Virus record (IMG/VR): IMGVR_UViG_3300021376_000045 | Location: 1 to 64,000 of that record | Length of the DNA stretch: 64,000 nt | Strand: one strand, 5' to 3' | Source of the DNA: a virus | In this document: piece by piece, positions 23,803 to 32,509 of the stretch | Layout of the letters: each line of letters opens with the position of its first letter | Position numbering within the stretch: position 1 is the first letter of the stretch | Notes under the pieces: model-generated | The model's input: only the letters and a program-made list of their open reading frames with translations | Database searches by the model: none | Told to the model about the DNA's origin: nothing | Program-made: the position numbers and the translations under genes

Positions 23803-24246
23803 TTACGTTACTACTTCCAATGGAGGCAAAGTACCTGGAAAGGCAGCACGTACAATATCTTCTTTAATAGTTTTATATTTTTTAGTTAGCTTTCTGTCTT
23901 TAGCTAACACTAAAACTTCTGCTTCCGAGACATGCAGGCTCTCTAACAGCTCGATAAAAAGAGATTCTTTTTTAAGTTTAGGGAGGTTTGTTTTAGGATC
24001 TAGCCAAATATAAAACCGGCGATATTCCGTAACCAAATTTGATTCTTGATAACCAATTGGCTTATCCCATTCTTTCTTATAAGGGGGTTCCCCTTCAGGT
24101 AAATTCATAATAACATTAGGATCAAAATTGATTCGAAGAACTGCTTTAAGGACCGGTGAGGTGTGTTTGGTAAGTACCTTAATTTTTTCTTCTTTTGTTT
24201 TAGCCTTATCGGCCTGGTCAAGTATTTCTGAGAGTAGTAAATACAT
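23803..24246 (-). CDS. Conserved T4-like phage protein of unknown function
   Basis: A 147-aa protein, MYLLLSEILDQADKAKTKEE then KVLTKHTSPVLKAVLRINFD. This block is found in a conserved family next to rnh in marine T4-like phages. It overlaps the RNase H stop/start by one base. Helical, no catalytic motif. Function unknown. Confidence 0.75.
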   Translation of the reverse strand: MYLLLSEILDQADKAKTKEEKIKVLTKHTSPVLKAVLRINFDPNVIMNLPEGEPPYKKEWDKPIGYQESNLVTEYRRFYIWLDPKTNLPKLKKESLFIELLESLHVSEAEVLVLAKDRKLTKKYKTIKEDIVRAAFPGTLPPLEVVT

Positions 24247-25130
24247 TAGAATTCCTCAATATGTTCAATCATTTGTTTTAGTCTATTATCTATAAAATAA
24301 TTAAGAAGCTGACTTTTATCTTTAACTGGATAATTTGTAAAAATATTTATAATATTTTCTTGTATGTCTTTAGGAATCATAGTCAGATCAATTAACAATT
24401 TATTTCTATAATAATTTCTTAAAAATGTAGAATTAGTAGGTAAACTATCAATACCCTTAGTCCATTCTGCTAATTTTTTAGAAGAGATAGATTTCTGTCT
24501 TTCTCCGTTCACTATGGCATCGTCAGCCGTAAGAACGTTAGGAATACCGTCTCCTTTATCCCCCTTAATAATATGTTCTAAAACATACTGCTGGGCGGTT
24601 GTATCTGGTTTTAAAAATTTCTTAGTTACCGGTGAATACTGTTTTACATGTTTAAAGCTTTGAAGCTGTATAAAATCATGATCACCGGATATAATAAGAA
24701 CCGGGTTAGGTTCCGAAATAAGCGTGCCTTCTTTTATATCATTTTCTTCCGACCAGAAAACTAAAGAGGCAATAATATCATCAGCTTCTGCTCCTTCAAC
24801 ATCAATAACCCTGTAAGGAAAGAACGTGCTTAGCTCTTTCTTTATCATATTAATGGTATCAAAAATTAAAGCCCAGTCAAACCCGGAATCCTCTCTTACC
24901 TTTTTTCTATTTGCTTTATAGTATGGAAACTCTTTTTTACGCCAATACTTTCTATTATCACAGGCAATTACAACCTCACCATATTCTTTAGAAAATTTTA
25001 CTTTATGACTACGAATGGTATTAATAACCATATGGCGAAGTAAATTAGGATCTATTTCAATATCTTTTCTCGTCCCTATCTCCGCCATTAAGTTGGAAAT
25101 TATAGTCTGTGAATAGTCAATAATTATCAC
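24246..25130 (-). CDS. rnh: RNase H / 5'-3' exonuclease (T4 Rnh family)
   Basis: A 294-aa flap-endonuclease-family protein (T4 Rnh 305 aa) that removes RNA primers and flaps. Metal-binding acidic residues lie in MIIIDYSQ, VIACDNRKYWR, VEGAEADDIIASL, LIISGDHDFIQLQ and KGDKGDGIPN (the helix-three-turn-helix region). All are present, so it should be active. Overlaps the upstream gene by four bases. Confidence 0.93.
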   Translation of the reverse strand: MIIIDYSQTIISNLMAEIGTRKDIEIDPNLLRHMVINTIRSHKVKFSKEYGEVVIACDNRKYWRKKEFPYYKANRKKVREDSGFDWALIFDTINMIKKELSTFFPYRVIDVEGAEADDIIASLVFWSEENDIKEGTLISEPNPVLIISGDHDFIQLQSFKHVKQYSPVTKKFLKPDTTAQQYVLEHIIKGDKGDGIPNVLTADDAIVNGERQKSISSKKLAEWTKGIDSLPTNSTFLRNYYRNKLLIDLTMIPKDIQENIINIFTNYPVKDKSQLLNYFIDNRLKQMIEHIEEF

Positions 25131-26209
25131 TTTAGGGCTCTAATAATTAAACACTCTTCATTAATCCTACCGTTAACAGGTGAATCTTTAGTAGAAAGTT
25201 CCCCTATAAGTTTACGTAGAGGTATCTTTCCTAACGTAAGAACTTGTTTGAGAATAGTATCTGGCTTTCTAAGTGTTTTTTGTTCACAAAGGTCAGGGTC
25301 ATAGTTTTGCAATGATGAGTTTTTTACCTGTATACCTGTAACGGAATCAGTGCGGTATACGGAAAGCTTTTTATTTTTTGTATTGTATACCCAGACCTGT
25401 GATGATCCAATTATATCGGTAGGTACAATGGATTTAATACTTAATGATGTATCTTCTTTTTTGTACTTTAACTTTTCCACCTGCTGGGCAGGAGATTTCG
25501 TTTTTTTAGCTTTAGGTTTACGATTAGCTTTTTTAAACTGAGCGTACCGTTCTAAATCTTCTAACCACGCACTAGTAGTTTTAATTAGCTGGGTAATTTT
25601 ACGTTTACCTAGATTAGAATAACCTTCTTTAATCTGATCATCCGCACTGGAATAAACCTCAATGTAAAGACCTGCTTTTTGTTTTATCCAGGTATCAATG
25701 TACGGACAATATTGAACAGGAATATGACGGTATTGTAGATCTTTGTAAAGATCAAACTCTTTGTCACCTGTAATAATTTCATCTATTACCCCTTCTAGTT
25801 CCCCTATGTATTCTTGAATTTTTTCTTCCATAAAGTCTCTTACGGAAGGTCTTACAACCCTTTCTTCAATTTTTTTTTCAGGTAACTCTGGCTTACGAGT
25901 TAAAATTTTTTTAATATAATTGTTTAAATTATTCTGATGCTTCTCAGAAAGTACTGTTCCATTGCTTACCATTCTAGCAACCCAGCCCCAGGTATTAATA
26001 ATTTCACTATCTGAAGCCCGGTCTAATATTTTACCGGCGTCTTTATTAACGGTGTGAGTAATAAAGTGACGTAAATAAGATCGCGCGTCTTTTTTTTCTT
26101 TCTCTTGATTGTACCAATTAAATGCTATAGCCAGCCTGGAATTATAGTCTTCTAGAGAGCAAGAAAATGGGCCCGGTTCAGGACCGTAAGGCAAAATTAC
26201 TCTACTCAT
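25127..26209 (-). CDS. Conserved T4-like phage protein of unknown function (360 aa)
   Basis: It starts MSRVILPYGPEPGPFSCSLE. Features are LARHF-like SYLRHFITHT, an acid-rich middle, a basic linker (KKANRKPKAKKTKSP at about 230-245) and a C-terminal IVPTDIIGSSQVWVYNTKNK block followed by RKPDTILKQVL. Orthologue-sized proteins sit near rnh in marine T4-like phages. No domain that I can name. Confidence 0.65.
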   Translation of the reverse strand: MSRVILPYGPEPGPFSCSLEDYNSRLAIAFNWYNQEKEKKDARSYLRHFITHTVNKDAGKILDRASDSEIINTWGWVARMVSNGTVLSEKHQNNLNNYIKKILTRKPELPEKKIEERVVRPSVRDFMEEKIQEYIGELEGVIDEIITGDKEFDLYKDLQYRHIPVQYCPYIDTWIKQKAGLYIEVYSSADDQIKEGYSNLGKRKITQLIKTTSAWLEDLERYAQFKKANRKPKAKKTKSPAQQVEKLKYKKEDTSLSIKSIVPTDIIGSSQVWVYNTKNKKLSVYRTDSVTGIQVKNSSLQNYDPDLCEQKTLRKPDTILKQVLTLGKIPLRKLIGELSTKDSPVNGRINEECLIIRALK

Positions 26210-26210
26210 A

Positions 26211-26495
26211 TTAAAAACTCACTCTGATAAGTGAATCAAATCTAAACGAGCGCCACTCCTGTTTGTCTAAATCAAAAACCGGGCACGTCTCTTCATTCAC
26301 CGTTTTTACTTTGTCTGTTTTCTTTTCATAATTTTGAGTTAGCTCTGATTTTAACGTACAGATCATTTTACGCTCGGTACCGTCTTTTTTAGTAAAATAG
26401 ACCGTAACAGGGCCGTAGACAAGATGGCTTTTTAACCATTTACGAAAAATATCCTTCTCACTTTCTGACCAATCTTTATAACGTGTGTGTTCCAT
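26211..26495 (-). CDS. DUF2693-like small protein
   Basis: A 94-aa protein. It combines WLKSHLVYGPVTVYFTKKDG, ERKMICTLKSEL and a C-terminal VFDLDKQEWRSFRFDSL. This pattern (a small beta-barrel ending in S-F-R-x-D-S) matches a family found in many T4-like phages and annotated DUF2693. Precise role unknown. It overlaps the RMF-like gene by 20 bases. Confidence 0.75.
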   Translation of the reverse strand: MEHTRYKDWSESEKDIFRKWLKSHLVYGPVTVYFTKKDGTERKMICTLKSELTQNYEKKTDKVKTVNEETCPVFDLDKQEWRSFRFDSLIRVSF

Positions 26496-26664
26496 TATCT
26501 ACCTCAAGTTCAATGTCGGCATCTTCCCAGCCGTGTTTCCACGCCTCATAGCGACAGGTTTCAAAATCTAAAAAAAAGGGATTTACAAACAGATCACACA
26601 TACGAGCATCCCACCCCTGGGTATAAGTTTGCTCGTAAACATTGTCTACTTGAAATAACCTCAT
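26476..26664 (-). CDS. Small RMF-like protein from a leaderless transcript
   Basis: A 62-aa protein from MRLFQVDNVYEQTYTQGWDA. The pattern G-W-D-A-R...N-P-F...E-A-W-K-H-G-W-E-D-A is reminiscent of ribosome-modulation-factor-like domains. I start here rather than six residues upstream (MSYNSYM) because the TATAAT box ends six bases before this ATG. The mRNA should therefore begin at or next to it, and the longer start lies outside the transcript. The RMF resemblance is a motif impression only. Confidence 0.55.
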   Translation of the reverse strand: MRLFQVDNVYEQTYTQGWDARMCDLFVNPFFLDFETCRYEAWKHGWEDADIELEVDNGTHTL

Positions 26665-26670
26665 ATAACT

Positions 26671-26699
26671 ATTATAGCTCAAACCAAGCTGTTAATCAA
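26671..26699 (-). promoter_or_regulatory. Sigma70-like promoter giving a leaderless mRNA
   Basis: Leftward TTGATT, 17 bases, TATAAT, with GTAACG upstream. The -10 box is six bases from the downstream ATG. Confidence 0.75.
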
Positions 26700-26702
26700 G
26701 CG

Positions 26703-27641
26703 TTACTTTCTAAACACTTTATCTAATATTTCTTTTGGTATAGAGTGGATACGAGAACGCTCTATATTTACGTTACTATTTTTTGTAATGCGGCGATAGA
26801 GCTCTTTACTCCAGCTTTCTTTTTCTTTAACCGGAGGCAACGGTTCTTCAGTACGCATACGAATTCCGTCTTCTTGAGTCATATCAATTACAACGTCCTC
26901 ACCTGAATCAACTATATATTCTTCACCTGATTCTGTTTTTATTGTAACTTTTTGTGAGGGTGGTTTAACATTTTTAAAATTATAAAATGAAATATTAGCA
27001 GCTATAAGAAGTAAAATGGCTAGAGGATCAAATACAAATATAAGGGTAATAATCACCCATCTAACTGCTTTATTCATTAAAGCGTCATCAGACTCACCGT
27101 AAATAAATTCTGTAATATATTTTAGCGGTCCTACCTCGGCGTCTAATTTATTTTTACTTTGTAGCAGGGGGGCTTTTTGCTGTAACACTTCTTTAAGCTC
27201 GTTTTGAGCTTGAGTAATCTCTCTACCAATTCGATTATTAACCGTGGTAGTTTTATCATCTTGTTTAAGTAAAAAATCAATTTTTTGTTTTAAAATTACT
27301 TCTCGCTGCTCTAATATTTTAAGTTCAATATTTGTGGTACCGGCATTAGTAGTTTGTTCAATGTGTGCTTTAGAAAGGTAACCAAAAATACCCATTGATG
27401 TAATAAGTGATAGAATAACTACGGCTACGATAAAATAATATTTTATAGTTTTCGGGGCTACATCCCAAAAACGATACAACCAGGATGCCGTAACCAGTTT
27501 AGCAGCTTCCAATACCGACCCCATTACAGCAATTGCAATAGGTACTGAAGAAAAAATAGCTATCAAACCTACAATAGAAAAATACGCTGCTACTGCAGAA
27601 ATAGCAAGCGCTGTAAAAAGAGTAAGTAAAGCAAATATCAT
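26703..27641 (-). CDS. Multi-pass membrane protein with periplasmic/cytosolic coiled coil
   Basis: A 312-aa protein. Three hydrophobic segments fall in residues 1-95, then a polar coiled-coil region (about 105-165, NIELKILEQREVILKQKIDF), a fourth helix (about 190-215) and a charged tail. It is conserved in marine T4-like phages with unknown role. It overlaps the GIY-YIG gene by four bases. Confidence 0.7.
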   Translation of the reverse strand: MIFALLTLFTALAISAVAAYFSIVGLIAIFSSVPIAIAVMGSVLEAAKLVTASWLYRFWDVAPKTIKYYFIVAVVILSLITSMGIFGYLSKAHIEQTTNAGTTNIELKILEQREVILKQKIDFLLKQDDKTTTVNNRIGREITQAQNELKEVLQQKAPLLQSKNKLDAEVGPLKYITEFIYGESDDALMNKAVRWVIITLIFVFDPLAILLLIAANISFYNFKNVKPPSQKVTIKTESGEEYIVDSGEDVVIDMTQEDGIRMRTEEPLPPVKEKESWSKELYRRITKNSNVNIERSRIHSIPKEILDKVFRK

Positions 27642-28036
27642 AGCTTTATATGTGAACTAGTTACTTTAATTTGTATCCAGTTATTATACCATTTTTCTTT
27701 GTTTTCTAACACCCCTCTGGTAAATTGCTCTTTAGCTTCTAGGTAATTAGTTGTACCTTTATTTACGCACAGGTGTAATATTTCTCTAGTAAAACTTTCA
27801 TATCCTAAAGTATCCACTTCTAATTTTAGCTCATCAGAAGAAGACCAGTATTCTCGCCAGTCTGACTCTACCTTGTAGCGCCGTCTTACCTTCTTAACTT
27901 GTTTACGTTTGCTTGACCAGAAAAACTTTTTACCAATATACTGCCTCCCGTTTATTTTATTTGTAATGAGGTAAACAAAACCGTAAAAAGAACCAGGATC
28001 TGTATAAGGCTCACCATTATAAATCCAATCATTCAT
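27638..28036 (-). CDS. GIY-YIG-like endonuclease
   Basis: A 132-aa protein with FYGFVYLITNKINGRQYIGK then KFFWSS, a degenerate GIY-YIG motif (FVY...YIG) followed by the basic patch RKQVKKVRRR and a conserved Glu near YLEAKEQF. T4-like phages carry similar stand-alone nucleases, with roles in host DNA breakdown or homing. No flanking intron is visible here. Confidence 0.75.
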   Translation of the reverse strand: MNDWIYNGEPYTDPGSFYGFVYLITNKINGRQYIGKKFFWSSKRKQVKKVRRRYKVESDWREYWSSSDELKLEVDTLGYESFTREILHLCVNKGTTNYLEAKEQFTRGVLENKEKWYNNWIQIKVTSSHIKL

Positions 28037-28175
28037 AATCTTCTAAATCGTCCTTTTCCTCCGAAATTTCAAATCCACAAAAAGGACAAAACATTACTTC
28101 ATAATATGACTCGTCAAGATTATACTTTACTTTAAAATCAGCATCGCAGCTTTCACATTGAAAGGATTTCTGCAT
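28029..28175 (-). CDS. Small zinc-ribbon protein (48 aa)
   Basis: Begins MQKSFQCESCDADFKVKYNL and continues to FCPFCGFEISEE. Two Cys pairs (C7/C10 and C30/C33) make a rubredoxin/zinc-ribbon knuckle pair. The start follows the next upstream gene closely, and the end overlaps the GIY-YIG start by eight bases. Zinc ribbons of this size recur in T4-like phages; target unknown. Confidence 0.75.
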   Translation of the reverse strand: MQKSFQCESCDADFKVKYNLDESYYEVMFCPFCGFEISEEKDDLEDYE

Positions 28176-28182
28176 TATAGTC

Positions 28183-28626
28183 CTAATTAATTAGTAATTT
28201 TTCTGCTTCGGCATCTACTACTCTCTGTCTTAATTCCGTAGTAGAAAATGTGTGTTCGCGTTTATTAAAATAAAACTTAATACCTCTGGTAATACATTCC
28301 TGTCTACCTGTAAATGATTTGTTTTCGTACTCATCACCTAATATTCTTAAATCTATAGGGTACGACATTAATATATCAATTAAATCTTTTTCTGTAGCAT
28401 ATACTATTATTTCATCGACAAACTTACAAGCCTGTAGTTGAACATATCGTTCAAAAATACTTTGTACTGGCTTATTTTTTTCTTTACGATCTAAAGTAGG
28501 GTCTGTTTGTAACCCTACAATTAAATAATCTACTTGAGCTTTAGCTTCCTTAAGCATAATTATATGACCGGCGTGAAACAGGTCAAAGGTGCTACATGTA
28601 AATCCAACTTTCATTTCATTCTTCAT
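28183..28626 (-). CDS. Cytidylyltransferase-like nucleotidyltransferase
   Basis: A 147-aa protein of the TagD/GlpCTP type. VGFTCSTFDLFHAGHIIMLK has the H-x-G-H nucleotide-binding motif, and the late STTELRQRV corresponds to the R-T-x-G-I-S-T-T-like motif. It would transfer CMP to a polar alcohol such as glycerol-3-phosphate or a related substrate. Which one cannot be told. Initiation may be at MKNEM or at Met5; the first overlaps the deaminase stop by four bases. Confidence 0.85.
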   Translation of the reverse strand: MKNEMKVGFTCSTFDLFHAGHIIMLKEAKAQVDYLIVGLQTDPTLDRKEKNKPVQSIFERYVQLQACKFVDEIIVYATEKDLIDILMSYPIDLRILGDEYENKSFTGRQECITRGIKFYFNKREHTFSTTELRQRVVDAEAEKLLIN

Positions 28627-29027
28627 ACTTGATCAACCTCCACACCGCTCAGAGTAAGAAAATTTACCCCGCTATTATCTCTATAGGGGGTTCTATAAAA
28701 TAATTTTTTTATACCTGCTCCAAATATAAGTTTAGCACACTCAATACAAGGAGAATGTGTAACAAACATTGTGGCATTTTCCCCTGCTTCCGTTGAGCGC
28801 GCTAATTTAGCTATTGCGTTAGCTTCAGCGTGAATTACCTCTGGTTTAGTTTTATTATCTTCATCTTCACATTTATTATCCCAACCAGAGGGGGTACCGT
28901 TATAGCCTATACTAATAACGCGACTGTCTTTTACTATAATAGCACCGACCTGTAAGCGTTTGGCGTAGGATAAACGCGCATATGTTTCTGCTACAGCCAT
29001 ATGCGCTTGAACCATTCTACTGTTCAT
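28623..29027 (-). CDS. dCMP deaminase
   Basis: A 134-aa zinc deaminase. The ligand motif HAEAN supplies H66 with catalytic E68, and SPCIECAK supplies C94 and C97. It converts dCMP to dUMP, feeding the ThyX encoded 4 kb away and so making dTTP. The T4 enzyme (gene cd) is longer (193 aa) and has an allosteric segment; this compact form lacks it. Confidence 0.9.
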   Translation of the reverse strand: MNSRMVQAHMAVAETYARLSYAKRLQVGAIIVKDSRVISIGYNGTPSGWDNKCEDEDNKTKPEVIHAEANAIAKLARSTEAGENATMFVTHSPCIECAKLIFGAGIKKLFYRTPYRDNSGVNFLTLSGVEVDQV

Positions 29028-29029
29028 AA

Positions 29030-29125
29030 TTAATGAAACTGTTCTTCCTCTGTTGAACCTCTCATTGCAGACGTAGAAGCCTCTTGCTCAATTTGTTCTG
29101 CTTGCCATTCTTTTTGTTTCTGCAT
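29030..29125 (-). CDS. Small acidic peptide (31 aa)
   Basis: MQKQKEWQAEQIEQEASTSA then a Glu-rich end. A GGGGT lies five bases before the ATG and the reading frame fills the gap between nrdB and the deaminase exactly. The frame can be extended upstream across the nrdB end, but that part would be out of place. Gln/Glu-rich, no known function. Confidence 0.4.
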   Translation of the reverse strand: MQKQKEWQAEQIEQEASTSAMRGSTEEEQFH

Positions 29126-29135
29126 TTTTACCCCA

Positions 29136-30125
29136 TTAAGCTGCTTTACCCCAAACATCGGTCCAATCCCCAGACAGTGCTCCTTTAGCATAATCTGTGG
29201 CCCTATTTTCAAAAAAGTTTGTATGTGTAGGGGCGTTAATCATTTCCTCTACCCATGGTAGAGGATTCTTCTTACGTTTAAATATACCCTTTAAACCCAA
29301 ACTAATTAGTCTTCTATCAGCAATATATCTAATGTATTCTTTTACCTCTTCTTCTTTTAACCCTTCGATTCCCCCAGTGCTGAAAGATAGTGAAATAAAC
29401 TTATCTTCAAGATCCACCATCTTCTCCGCAATCGTGTAAATTTGTGATTTAAGCTCGTCATTCCATATTTCCTTATTTTCTTCTATGTAATTACGAAATA
29501 ATTTTATCATTGATTCACAGTGCTGGGTCTCATCAACAATTGACCAGGTAACAATTTGTCCCATCCCTTTCATTTTTCCATGCCGTGCGAAATTTAACAG
29601 CATGATGAAAGAGGAAAACAACTGCATGCCTTCGGTAAAAGCAGAAAACACCGCAATGTGGGTAGCTGTATTTTCTTTAGTTGTATTTTTTTGTGATATA
29701 TTCATAACGTAATCATGCTTTTGTCTCATGGCCTCATACTCTAAAAACTGATTATAAGTGGTTTCTGGCAAACCCAGTGTTTCAATTAAATGAGAATAAG
29801 CAGCAACGTGAAGTGCTTCTCTTGCAGCAAAGCCAAGAAGCATCATACGAACCTCTGGCTGTGGAAAATATGGTAAATAATTTTTTACATACCCCCCGGC
29901 AACATCAATATCCCCTTGGGTAAAAAATCTAAAAATATGAGTAAGGAAATTGCGTTCCTTATCGTTTAATTTTTTCTTCCAATCTTTTACGTCCTCTAAC
30001 ATCGGGACTTCAGTATGAAGCCAATGAGATTGTTCGTGTTTTAACCATGCTTCATATGCCCATGGATACGAAAACGGTTTAAAATGTGTTCTGTCTTCTG
30101 TTAAATCATACTTTTTCTTTGACAT
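29136..30125 (-). CDS. nrdB: Ribonucleotide reductase beta subunit (class Ia)
   Basis: A 329-aa R2 protein. Di-iron ligands are visible as E103 and H106 (REALHVAAY), E165 (FTEGMQ) and E199/H202 (VDETQH), with D72 or D74 as the first. Tyr110 aligns with the radical tyrosine Y122 of E. coli (E-x-x-H-x-x-x-Y), so it is a class Ia enzyme rather than Ic. It works with NrdA to make dNDPs. A 43-residue basic gene separates it from nrdA. Confidence 0.95.
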   Translation of the reverse strand: MSKKKYDLTEDRTHFKPFSYPWAYEAWLKHEQSHWLHTEVPMLEDVKDWKKKLNDKERNFLTHIFRFFTQGDIDVAGGYVKNYLPYFPQPEVRMMLLGFAAREALHVAAYSHLIETLGLPETTYNQFLEYEAMRQKHDYVMNISQKNTTKENTATHIAVFSAFTEGMQLFSSFIMLLNFARHGKMKGMGQIVTWSIVDETQHCESMIKLFRNYIEENKEIWNDELKSQIYTIAEKMVDLEDKFISLSFSTGGIEGLKEEEVKEYIRYIADRRLISLGLKGIFKRKKNPLPWVEEMINAPTHTNFFENRATDYAKGALSGDWTDVWGKAA

Positions 30126-30257
30126 TTATCTTCCTCGACCTGTTACTTTTTTTATTGGTTTTTGAACAAATGTAGGTCTCTTTGGTGCCTGTTTGTGTTT
30201 GGAAGGCACAAAAGATGGTGTTTGTTGTGGTTTTTGTGGTTGCTTTTTCTGTTCCAT
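30126..30257 (-). CDS. Small basic protein between nrdA and nrdB (43 aa)
   Basis: MEQKKQPQKPQQTPSFVPSK then HKQAPKRPTFVQKPIKKVTG, with net charge above +10. GAGGGAT inside the end of nrdA is a good Shine-Dalgarno eight bases from the ATG, and its stop is right before the nrdB start. The placement implies co-expression with the reductase. Composition suggests binding to nucleic acid or an acidic partner. No family known to me. Confidence 0.6.
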   Translation of the reverse strand: MEQKKQPQKPQQTPSFVPSKHKQAPKRPTFVQKPIKKVTGRGR

Positions 30258-30258
30258 A

Positions 30259-32055
30259 TCATCCCTCGCATGCTAGACAAGTATCGCCTTCTACTAGCGC
30301 TTTCATATCTAGTTCTTTAATTACTTCTCTTTCGATTTTCTTTGCTACTTTATCTGCCTTACCTATTTTTTCACTACGACAGTAATAAAGTGTTTTTAAT
30401 CCTAACTTCCACGCCATAAAATGAACCACGTGTAAGTACTTTACGTTTACGTCGGGTCTAAAAAAGAGGTTAACGGATTGCGCTTGGTCAATGTGATGTT
30501 GTCTGTCAGCTGCGTGCTCCACGATCCATCGCTGGTCAATTTCCATACTCGTTTTGAATACATCTTTTTGCCAGTCATCGAGGATGTCGAGATGTTGTAC
30601 TGATCCGTCGTTAGCAATAATACTTGACCAGATTTCATTGTACTCCAATTTTGAATCGGCATCACATTTCTCCTTAATTATTTTATCTAGGTACCGGTTT
30701 TTATTCAGGTGAGCACCTGATAAAGTGTCCTGGCGATAAGCATTGGCACGATAAGGTTCAATAGAAGGACTAGTATTGCCCATGATAATGGAAGAAGAAG
30801 CATTGGGAGCAATAGCCATAAGATGACTAAACCTAAGCCCAGTACCCTTAGCATCAAGAGCCTCGCCTCTTTCCAATCCAAGCTGTCTATTAGCCTCATT
30901 TAACCTTTCCCTTATGTGTTTGAAGATTCTGTTGTTTGCAGACTTTGCAAGAGCGGACTCAAAAGCAAGATTATTCCTTTGTAAATAAGCATGGAAGCCA
31001 AGAGCACCCACACCAATAGAGCGCTCACGAATTGCACTATATTTGGCCCGGTCAACGTGTATAGGAGCATTATCGATAAAGTACTGAAGTACGTTATCAA
31101 GCATTTCTGCCATGTCTCGCAGAAAAAGTTTGTCATTTTTCCAATCATCAAAGTACTCCAAGTTAACAGAAGACAAGCAACATACAGCAGTGCGCTCTCT
31201 ATCTGTAGGTAAAATAATCTCACTACAAAGATTAGATTGTTTAATTGAAAGACCTAATTTTTTTTGAAACTCTGGCATTGCTCTATTACTAGTATCAATA
31301 AAATGAAGATAGGGCTCCCCCGTCTGCATTCTAATATCGAGTATACGTTGCCATAGCTCTCTTGCAGAAACGATCTCTCTTGTTTCCCCGGTATGCGGGT
31401 CTTTTAAATGCCAGTCGTCATTAGCATGAGAGTCTTGCATACACTTTTCAATAACCTGCATAAAATCATCGGTAATATTAATACCGTGATGCAGATTTAA
31501 TGTTCTCATATTAGGATCACCTGTTGGTTTCCTCATCTCTAAAAATATAAGTATATCAGGGTGGCTGATATCAAGATAAGCAGCGTAACTGCCACGTCTG
31601 GTGCGGCCTTGCCGGTAAGCAAGACTAGAAGCATCATAAGTCCGAAGGTGAGGCATAACACCAACAGATTTGTCGTCAGCCGAACGAATTCCAATACCGA
31701 TTCCAACTCCCCCTCCTAACATTGAAAGCCAGTTAACCTCAGAAAGGGTATTCACTAATCCTTCAGCTGAATCGTCAAGATAGGGTAAAAAACATGAAAT
31801 GGGCAAGCCGCGCTTGGAGCGGCCAAATGATAAAATGGGAGTAGAGTATGATAGCCAGTGCTTGGATGAATAATCATACAGACGCTGGGCGTGTTCTGAG
31901 TTGCTGGAAAAAGCTTTAGAAACGTAAGCTAACCTTTCTTGTGGTGACTGCTCATCTTCTCTCATATAAGATTCTTTTAATCTTTTCTTACCTAACTCGT
32001 CAAATAAAGAATCTTGAGAAAAGTTTACCTCTATACCGTGCACTAGGTCGGTCAT
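30259..32055 (-). CDS. nrdA: Ribonucleotide reductase alpha subunit lacking the ATP-cone
   Basis: A 598-aa R1 protein. Active-site cysteines are C88 (PISCFL), C277 (NLCSEI) and C292 (AVCCLSSVNL), and the C-terminal redox pair is C593/C596 in CLACEG. Compared with E. coli NrdA (761 aa) the N-terminus is about 100 residues short, removing the ATP-cone that mediates dATP shut-off. The chain is also shorter internally. The enzyme should therefore escape overall feedback inhibition, an advantage for phage dNTP supply. Confidence 0.95.
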   Translation of the reverse strand: MTDLVHGIEVNFSQDSLFDELGKKRLKESYMREDEQSPQERLAYVSKAFSSNSEHAQRLYDYSSKHWLSYSTPILSFGRSKRGLPISCFLPYLDDSAEGLVNTLSEVNWLSMLGGGVGIGIGIRSADDKSVGVMPHLRTYDASSLAYRQGRTRRGSYAAYLDISHPDILIFLEMRKPTGDPNMRTLNLHHGINITDDFMQVIEKCMQDSHANDDWHLKDPHTGETREIVSARELWQRILDIRMQTGEPYLHFIDTSNRAMPEFQKKLGLSIKQSNLCSEIILPTDRERTAVCCLSSVNLEYFDDWKNDKLFLRDMAEMLDNVLQYFIDNAPIHVDRAKYSAIRERSIGVGALGFHAYLQRNNLAFESALAKSANNRIFKHIRERLNEANRQLGLERGEALDAKGTGLRFSHLMAIAPNASSSIIMGNTSPSIEPYRANAYRQDTLSGAHLNKNRYLDKIIKEKCDADSKLEYNEIWSSIIANDGSVQHLDILDDWQKDVFKTSMEIDQRWIVEHAADRQHHIDQAQSVNLFFRPDVNVKYLHVVHFMAWKLGLKTLYYCRSEKIGKADKVAKKIEREVIKELDMKALVEGDTCLACEG

Positions 32056-32080
32056 TTATACTGCTCCAGTTTAATTTTTT

Positions 32081-32509
32081 TTATTTTTTATCTTTATTAC
32101 TATCTGTATTCACAGGCTCATAATAATTTTTGTACTTAAGTAAAATAGTGCGTTGTGTGTTTATAAAATTTCTTAATTCTGCTATTGTTAACGCTAACTC
32201 TTCATACCCCTCATCTGTTAAACTAAACAATACCGTATCAACATTTTGTTCCTTCAAAGACTTCCATACCGCTTCACTATTCTCCGGAGTAATAATAATC
32301 CATTTAGGTGCAGATACTTTTGGTACCGATGGGTCTGTTAAATTTAAACGAGTTCTTTCAACTGCTTGTTTTTTTATCTCGATTGGTTCAACCCCTTTCC
32401 AACCGAACGACGAACACCCACTAATTAGGGTTGGAATAAGAAGGATTAATAAGTGACGGACATTCACGATTGGCCTCTGTTGGGGTTTTAGCTGCTTTTT
32501 CTTTTTCAT
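32081..32509 (-). CDS. Outer-membrane spanin (Rz1-like lipoprotein)
   Basis: A 142-aa protein. After a polar leader (KKKKQLKPQQRP) comes LLILLIPTLISGCSSF, a type II signal with lipobox Cys at about residue 32. The mature part is Pro/Lys/Glu-containing and helical at the end. Its 5' end overlaps the inner-membrane partner by 89 bases in another frame, the classical Rz/Rz1 arrangement. It would fuse inner and outer membranes in the last step of lysis, which implies a Gram-negative host. Confidence 0.7.
   Translation of the reverse strand: MKKKKQLKPQQRPIVNVRHLLILLIPTLISGCSSFGWKGVEPIEIKKQAVERTRLNLTDPSVPKVSAPKWIIITPENSEAVWKSLKEQNVDTVLFSLTDEGYEELALTIAELRNFINTQRTILLKYKNYYEPVNTDSNKDKK

Noticed and set aside
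29126-29212. Upstream extension of the 31-aa acidic peptide
   Set aside because: It would run through the end of nrdB in another frame. The downstream ATG has its own GGGGT site.
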